A DNA stretch of 64,000 nucleotides from Serinus canaria (lineage: Eukaryota > Chordata > Aves > Passeriformes > Fringillidae): contig NC_066321.1 in assembly GCF_022539315.1 (NCBI RefSeq), positions 1,793,001 through 1,857,000 on the forward strand, written 5' to 3'. Numbering within the stretch: the stretch's first letter is position 1; each line of letters starts with the position of its first letter. Below, piece by piece: positions 58,553-64,000 of this stretch. The position numbers were made by a program, and so were the translations under genes. The notes below the pieces were generated by a model that made no database searches, had not been told where the DNA came from, and was given only the letters and a program-made list of their open reading frames with translations.

Positions 58553-58735
58553 TCAGGACAGTGCCAGTGTCACCAGTGCCAGCAGTGCCAGCAGTGCCAG
58601 CAGTGTCGCCGGGCGGGGCAGGGCGCGGCTGCCCGCGGCCGTCCTGCGCGCCTGCAGCACGGCCAACACCGCGTTGGTGGCGTTGGTGGGGATCTCCACG
58701 TTGCAGATCATGCCTTCGCAGCAGGAAACACACTC
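58553..58735 (-). CDS. LYPD6B: LYPD6B coding exon 4 (end of Ly6 domain and GPI signal)
   Basis: 183 nt including the TGA stop. Begins ECVSCCEGMICNVEIPTN, the strongly conserved end of the Ly6 domain, with a possible N-glycosylation site (NAT). It ends in a leucine/alanine tail encoded by a 9-bp repeat, CTGCTGGCA. The acceptor is TTGGCAG|GAG. The GC content is clearly higher than in the flanks. Confidence 0.93.
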   Translation of the reverse strand, partial: ECVSCCEGMICNVEIPTNATNAVLAVLQARRTAAGSRALPRPATLLALLALLALVTLALS

Positions 58736-61700
58736 CTGCCAAAAGGGACAAAAGGGTCATTAACCCACGGTAATTAATGCAAGGGAGTTAATTCACGGCG
58801 GTTTTAAGGGAGAAATGCGCCATTAGGTTCGCAAAGCTGAGCTCAACAGACCCATCCTGGCCAGGGCAGAAGGGGGAGCAGGTATGCTAAAAATCATCCT
58901 AAATTCCAATTTATCCATGAATCAATTCTCCAGATCAGGAGTGCAGGTTTTTCCTGGAGTCCTCATCCCCAGGTGTGTCCCCAGGAGGAGGTGGGATGTC
59001 ACAGAGCCACACTGGCACTGCAGAAAACAGAGCTTCCAACACCTCAACTCTAAATCTGCTCTGCAACCTTTCAGGTTTCAGCTTTTTTCAAGCTGAAAAA
59101 CTTCTGACTCTAAAAACTTTGTTCCCACTCAGCTTTCCCCTCGAGGTTCTGTGTTCGGTGCAGAGCATGCAAAAATCCCATTGCTCCCAGTGCAGAGCAT
59201 GCAGAAATCCCATTGCTCCCAGTGCAGAGCATGCAGAAATCCCACTGCTCCCAGTGCAGAGCATGCAGAAATCCCACTGCTCCCAGTGCAGAGCATGCAG
59301 AAATCCCATTGCTCCCAGTGCAGAGCATGCAGAAATCCCACTGCTCCCAGTGCAGAGCATGCAGAAATCCCACTGCTCCCAGTGCAGAGCATGCAGAAAT
59401 CCCACTGTTCCCAGTGCAGAGCATGCAGAAATCCCATTGCTCCCAGTGCAGAGCATGCAGAAATCCCATTGCTCCCAGTGCAGAGCATGCAGAAATCCCA
59501 CTGCTCCCAGTGCAGAGCATGCAGAAATCCCATTGCTCCCAGTGCAGAGCATGCAGAAATCCCATTGCTCCCAGTGCAGAGCATGCAGAAATCCCATTGC
59601 TCCCAGTGCAGAGCATGCAGAAATCCCATTGTTCCCAGTGCAGAGCAGCTCCTGGCACATTCTCCTGGAAAAACCAGCCCTGGAATGGCCACCTCCAGCC
59701 CCAGGAGCAGGGCAGGAGCAGGGCAGAGCAGATGAGAGCAGAGCAGGAGCAGGGCAGGAGTAGAGCAGGAGTAGGACATGAATAGGGCAGGAGTAGAGCA
59801 GAGCAGAGGAGGAACAGAGTATGAATAGAACACGAGCAGGGCAAAGCAGAGCAGGAGTAGAGCAGGAGTAGAATACGAGCAGGACACAGGCAGGCAGCGC
59901 AGAGCAGGAGTACAGCATGAGCAGAGCATGAGTTGAGCATGAGCAGAGCATGAGCAGAGCAGGAGCAGAGCAGGAGCAGGCAGCCAGCACTGACCGTGTG
60001 GCCGCTGTCCCCGCTGCGGTGGCAGCCCACCAGGTGACACTCCTCGCCCGTGGCACATCTCTTGGTGACCGAGGTGCTCTCCCCGCGTGCCGTGAACAGG
60101 TGAGCGGTCAGGCAGTACCGGGTGCCTGCAAAAGGAATTCTGGAGTTTGCCATCACTAAAAGCAATTCTGGAGTTTGCCATCACTAAAAGCAATTTTGGA
60201 GTTTGCCATCACTAAAAGCAATTTTGGAGTTTGCCATCACTAAAAGCAATTCTGGAGTTTGCCATCACTAAAAGCAATTCTGGAGTTTGGCTGCCATCAT
60301 TAAAGGAATCTGGAGTTTGGCTGCCATCATTAAAGGAATCTGGAGTTTGCCATCACTAAAAGGAATTTTGGAGTTTGGCTGCCATCAATAAAGGAATCTG
60401 GAGTTTGGCTGCCATCATTAAAGGAATCTGGAGTTTGCCATCATTAAAGGAATTCTGGAGTCTGGCTGCCATCATTAAAAGCAATTCTGGAGTTTGACTG
60501 CCATCACTAAAAGGAATCTGGAGTTGGACTGGCGCTATTAAAGGAATCTGGAGTTTGCCAACATTAAAAGCAATTCTGGAGTTTGGCTTCCATCATTAAA
60601 GGAATCTGGAGTTTGAGTGCCATCACTAAAGGAACATGGAGTTTGGCTGCCATCATTAAAGGAATCTGGAGTTTGCCATCATTAAAGGAATCTGGAGTTT
60701 GCCATCATTAAAGGAATCTGGAGTTTGGCTGCCATCATTAAAGGAATCTGGAGTTTGCCATCATTAAAGGAATCTGGAGTTGGACTGCCATCATTAAAGG
60801 AACCTGGAGTTTGCCATCATTAAAGGAATCTGGAGTTTGGCTGCCATCATTAAAAGCAATTCTGGAGTTTGACTGGCATCATTAAAGGAATCTGGAATTT
60901 GGCTGCCATCAGTGATCCCTCAGAACAGCCTCTCACACCCACACACAGCTCAGGAAACCATCCCAGAAAATGCCCCTACAGAATCACCTGCTGCTCGATG
61001 AAAAGAGCATTTGGCAAGAAATTAACTCCTGTGAAACTGAGCTGACCCTCCCAACCCCCAGCAGGGCTGCTTTGATTGGAATTCCTAATTAGCAGCATCA
61101 TCCCCCCGTGTATTTTTGTTTCTCTCCTCTTTCAGCAGCAGGTTCCTGCTTGGTTTCAGGCTGGTTTCCTCATTCCTCTGCTCTGCCTCTTCCCCTTTCC
61201 CACCGTTCCCGTCACCGGGTGAAAAATGAGGAACCATTTCCATCCTTCTGAGCTCTCTCCTCCCCAGCACGGGTGGGAGCCCCAGTCAGGCAGGTCCTGC
61301 TGCTCCCCAAGAACAGGAAATTTTGGGATGGCATCCAAAGGGAAGGGAATAAAGCTACAGAGGAAACTCTTCAGGTTTATTTAAACAACATCTTTAAATT
61401 AACTCCTGGGAAGCACAAAATGATGTGAACATACACAGAGAAACAGACAGAGGGAATTAATATGGATGTATTATTAAAAATCTGCTCGAATATTAATTTT
61501 TTTTGTTGTTATATAAAACTGGGAGATGGAAATAAATAATTTTTCACTGTTGCTTTACACTCTGAAGAGAATAAAGCTACAGAGGAAATTCTTCAGATGT
61601 TTTAAACAAGATTAAAATTAACTCTTGGGAGGCACATCATTATCTATATATACACAGGGAAATATATATTTATACGATATGATATGATATGATATGATTT

Positions 61701-62839
61701 ATTGTGTTATATTATGTTATATTATTATGTTAGTTATGTTATATTATATTTATAATAATATGTTAATAATAGGTAATTAACACTGATGTATTATAAAATA
61801 TTGCAATTATTTTTAAAAATGCTATATTAAATATTAGTATTAAATTCAATATTAGTATTGAATTTAATAATAAAATACTATCCCTATTTTAAATGCCTGT
61901 ATATCAATATTTTGGTATATATTATATAAAACAGACAGAGATGGAGATAAATAACTTTTCCCTGTCACTTTACACTCTGGAATGGCCAAAACTGTCACGC
62001 CAGCAGAAAATTCCTGGCTCAGCATTCCCAACAACAAAACCTGGATGTCACCAACGCCATGCCTGAGCCAGACTTCTCCAAGGGGGAGGGAGGGAAAGGT
62101 TTAACTGTCCCAGTGTTTAACTGTCCCAGTGTTTCAGTGGGGATCAGGATCAGGATGTTCCTGGTCCAGCCGTACTCACTTGCAGGACACCACCTGTCCT
62201 CAGCCCAGCGGTTGCAGTCGTAGTTGTCCACGGCGTTGTCACAGGTGAAGCACTTGAAACTGTTTGGGAATGGGGTGGCTTGGAAAGGGTTAAAAAGGCA
62301 TTAGAATACAGCCAGGTGGGAAGCACTGAGAAAAAAACCAAAATGTTCCAAGTCGTGCTTGTGCAGGCAGGTGTTTACAGGAATAAATTATAGATGTTTA
62401 CATCTTTTCACTGCTAGACAAATAAAACGAGCTTTGCAGAAAGATTTTTCTTTTCTCTCTGGGCTTGAACTCGAAATATCTCCTCGTGTTTTCACTCTCA
62501 TAACCCAAAACTGAGGCAGTGCTGAGGAAAGCAGGGAAGAGGGAAGAGTTTATCTCCCTCCTCGTGGAGCAAACATAAATCTACATTTTCCTTTGATGGA
62601 AAAACTGCATTCCCAGATCTTGATCTCCCACTCGGAAGGAGAAGTCGGATCCTTTAAACAAAAGCTCTTTTAAAACCTCATTTCCATCATTTCAGTGGAT
62701 TCTTGGAAGGTGCAGGGTTCATTAGGGGCAGGTATTTCACTTTTATTAATTCCAGCTGTTATATCCTGGCTGCTCTAACCGTGCAGGTAATGCAAATGAA
62801 GGGATGGAACACTGGTGATGCCAGATAAGAGGCAAAAAA

Positions 62840-62874
<35 letters not shown>

Positions 62875-63436
62875 ATGATGCCATTAGTGCCAACTGGCCT
62901 CACAGGTCCCACGGCGTTTTTAATTACCTTCAGAGTGAATTAATTGCATGCAGCAACACCTATTCCTCCCCTTACAAAACCCCCAGCAAGATAAAAGAGC
63001 AGAACCACCTGCTCTGGATTATTTACAAGGAAATCGTTTCCTCGGCAGGGAGACAGAAAACAATACAAAAAAGCCCTTAAAGTGCCAAAGTCCTTGTGCA
63101 CTCTTTAATTTGGCGAGGATTTGATTTATTTCCATTTATTCAGCTTGTCAAACATGAAGGGCAAAGCGCTGTGGGGTGAGAAGGAGAATCTTTGTTTTAA
63201 AGCTCCTGTGGAGACCAAACAGCTGAAACGCAAAGAACTTGGGTAGGAGGGGGCAAAAATGACAGTTTTGAGGTAGAAAATACAGAAAAGGCCAGAATTC
63301 CACAAAAAGAAAGCCACTCACGGTCTGGTGGAGGCCTGATGTTGTAGAAGTTGATGTTCTCAGCTGCAGCCCAAGGTCCCGAGAGGATGAGGAGCGGGAG
63401 GAGGGCTGCGGCCAGCGCGCGCCGCACCGCGCCCAT
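58553..63436 (-). CDS. LYPD6B: LYPD6B, Ly6/PLAUR domain-containing protein 6B (complete coding region, four exons)
   Basis: Seen: exons 63436-63322, 62278-62180, 60125-59995 and 58735-58553 join into 528 nt (175 aa plus TGA), close to the 183 aa of the human protein. Residues 1-25 form a signal peptide (MGAVRRALAAALLPLL, then ILSGPWAAA). NINFYNIRPP follows. The Ly6/uPAR three-finger domain runs from FKCFTC to ECVSCCEGMICN and has 12 cysteines by my count. The C-terminal 17 residues, TLLALLALLALVTLALS, form the hydrophobic tail expected of a GPI-attachment signal. Known: human LYPD6B is a GPI-anchored modulator of neuronal nicotinic acetylcholine receptors. Where LYPD6 has the NxI motif, this protein reads ESTSV, so LRP6 binding by that motif is not expected. 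All six intron borders are GT/AG. Neighbour LYPD6 lies downstream on the same strand, as in other vertebrates. An in-frame upstream ATG at 63553 exists but would bury the signal peptide. Confidence 0.95.
58736..59149. other. LYPD6B intron 3, unique part
   Basis: Non-repetitive intron sequence between exon 4 and the 32-bp array. Confidence 0.6.
59150..59645. repeat. 32-bp minisatellite in LYPD6B intron 3
   Basis: About 15 highly uniform units of CAGTGCAGAGCATGCAGAAA plus TCCCATTGCTCC, differing mainly at one C/T site (CCCACTG or CCCATTG). The 32-bp period cycles through all three frames every 96 bp and stays open, giving long spurious frames on both strands. Confidence 0.98.
59700..59985. repeat. 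GAGCAG-type minisatellite next to LYPD6B exon 3
   Basis: Irregular units such as AGCAGGAGCAGGGCAG, AGAGCATGAGC and AGTAGAGCAGG. It ends about 8 bp from the exon 3 splice donor. Confidence 0.93.
59995..60125 (-). CDS. LYPD6B: LYPD6B coding exon 3
   Basis: 131 nt, entered in phase 1 and left in phase 0. Encodes (S)TRYCLTAHLFTARGE, STSVTKRCATGEECH and LVGCHRSGDSGHT. The acceptor is TTTTGCAG|GC and the donor is CACG|GTCAGT. The exon is hemmed in by tandem arrays on both sides, the right-hand one starting directly at the acceptor. Confidence 0.94.
60130..60912. repeat. ~29-bp array abutting the LYPD6B exon 3 acceptor
   Basis: Units of GGAATCTGGAGTTTGGCTG plus CCATCATTAAA, with AAGCAATTCTGGAG variants. 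The first unit starts within a few bases of the TTTTGCAG acceptor, so the polypyrimidine tract of exon 3 is itself part of the array. Confidence 0.95.
60913..62179. other. LYPD6B intron 2, rest
   Basis: Contains a ~230-bp diverged duplication of CAAAGCTACAGAGGAAA-type sequence (61350 and 61571) and AT-rich GATATGATATGATAT repeats at 61675-61700. No exon recognised. Confidence 0.5.
62180..62278 (-). CDS. LYPD6B: LYPD6B coding exon 2 (first fingers of Ly6 domain)
   Basis: 99 nt, phase 1 on both sides; encodes TPFPNSFKCFTCDNAVDNYD then CNRWAEDRWCPA. The acceptor is TTCCAAG|CC (weak, AAG rather than CAG) and the donor is GCAA|GTGAGT. Confidence 0.94.
62279..63321. other. LYPD6B intron 1
   Basis: Unique sequence with an (AAAT)n microsatellite at 62838-62877. 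The part at 62900-63130 (TTTTTAATTACCTTCAGAG, GAATTAATTGCATGCAGC) is complex and could be a conserved element. Confidence 0.4.
63322..63436 (-). CDS. LYPD6B: LYPD6B coding exon 1 (signal peptide)
   Basis: 115 nt, 38 codons plus one base; donor GACC|GTGAGT. Two possible acceptors lie just upstream of the ATG: TTGCAG ending at 63468 and CTGTGCAG ending at 63439. The exon therefore probably begins with a very short piece of 5' UTR spliced from a non-coding exon outside or upstream of this point. Confidence 0.92.
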
Positions 63437-64000
63437 CGCTGCACAGGGAGAGCCCCAGCCCTCAGGCCTGCAACAGCAAGGGAACACATGGTGGGCACTG
63501 CTCAGTGGGAACGGTGAGGATCTGGGCTGTGGGATGATGGATTTGCTGCCCAATCCTGCCGGGAGCGTGGGGATGCAGCCGGGAGCGCCGGCGAGCGGAG
63601 CAAAGCTGAGCTGGTGGTGCCTTCTGCTGGCCAGAACCCCTCACCGAGGGCTGGGACTTGCACAATAAACTCAAGCTTATTCCTTTCACCTATTTGTCCT
63701 CCTGAGCCCTGAAAATTCCTCAAAAACCAGCAGGATTGAGGACCTTGAGATCCAGCTTGAGACAGCGTGGGACAAACAGCACCAAACGCAGAGAAATCTC
63801 AATTTCAACACCAACAACCAACCCCTCACCCGAGATAAACAAATTTCACTTCACTCAAGCTGCATCACCTGAATTTTAAGTGCACTTGGCACTGTCACAC
63901 CATTAAAATTTGTAAGTGTAAACTCAATTTATTTCCTTTGAAGTGCATCCCAAGGGAACGCCGAGGAAGGTGGCACAGACGTTTTGGACAAGGGCAGGGT
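63437..64000. other. LYPD6B: LYPD6B 5' flank or 5'-UTR intron
   Basis: Upstream of the start codon. CpG-containing patch at 63560-63610 (CCGGGAGCGCCGGCGAGCGG). No TATA box or first exon can be assigned; acceptor-like AG sites at 63439 and 63468 suggest an upstream non-coding exon. Confidence 0.35.

Noticed and set aside
59088..60193. Minus- and plus-strand open frames of up to 354 codons rich in CSALGAMGFLHALHW-type repeats
   Set aside because: They come from the 32-bp and GAGCAG arrays. Only the short part at 59995-60125 is real coding sequence (LYPD6B exon 3).
63437..63553. N-terminal extension of LYPD6B from the in-frame ATG at 63553
   Set aside because: It would place 39 residues before the signal peptide, contains acceptor-like AG sites, and known LYPD6B proteins begin at the equivalent of 63436.

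Overview
The window is vertebrate nuclear DNA, most likely from a bird and probably a songbird. The evidence is many short antisense and sense 3' ends of CR1 LINEs, LTR fragments of the kind seen in passerine genomes, extensive minisatellite DNA, and two spliced Ly6/uPAR-domain genes whose order matches the LYPD6B-LYPD6 pair of other vertebrates. The species cannot be fixed from the sequence alone. No bacterial, plasmid, phage, CRISPR or operon-type content is present.

Both genes lie on the minus strand. LYPD6B occupies 63436 down to 58553. Its four coding exons join in phase into a complete 175-residue GPI-anchored Ly6 protein. LYPD6 enters at the left: its signal-peptide exon (4287-4158) and first Ly6 exon (1916-1818) are present, and the remaining exons lie beyond position 1. 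The paralogues share exon phases and both have a 99-bp second coding exon, so they are a tandem gene duplication. Known members of this family act at the cell surface on nicotinic acetylcholine receptors and, for LYPD6, on Wnt/LRP6 signalling.

The 54 kb between the genes (4.3-58.5 kb) is either intergenic or an unseen 5'-UTR intron of LYPD6. It contains no convincing protein gene. It holds CR1 fragments (one apparently twin-primed), LTR-like pieces, a 420-bp repeat family of unknown identity present three times, and a CpG-dense block at 31.9-33.3 kb that could be a promoter. It also holds several candidate conserved non-coding elements (10.8, 12.6-13.1 and 33.2-33.5 kb) and a remarkable series of tandem arrays: 17-bp (15.9 kb), 21-bp inside a 1.9-2.5 kb duplication (25.2-29.6 kb), 33-bp (38.7 kb), 59-bp (44.8 kb), 10-11-bp with higher-order structure (46.9-50.1 kb), 27-bp (50.8 kb) and a CTGAGC/AAAT array (52.8-54.3 kb). 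Most of the long open frames in the window come from these stop-free arrays and are not genes.

The most interesting signal is in and around LYPD6 itself. A 173-bp tandem array at 1-880, downstream of exon 2 in the gene's direction, repeatedly carries an acceptor-like site followed, in the correct splice phase, by codons resembling the start of the next LYPD6/LYPD6B exon (T-R-Y-C-x-x-x-H). A frameshifted relic of exon 2 lies upstream of exon 1 at 4861-5165. Together they suggest that fragments of this gene have been duplicated locally and amplified. I found no evidence of a wholly new biological system.
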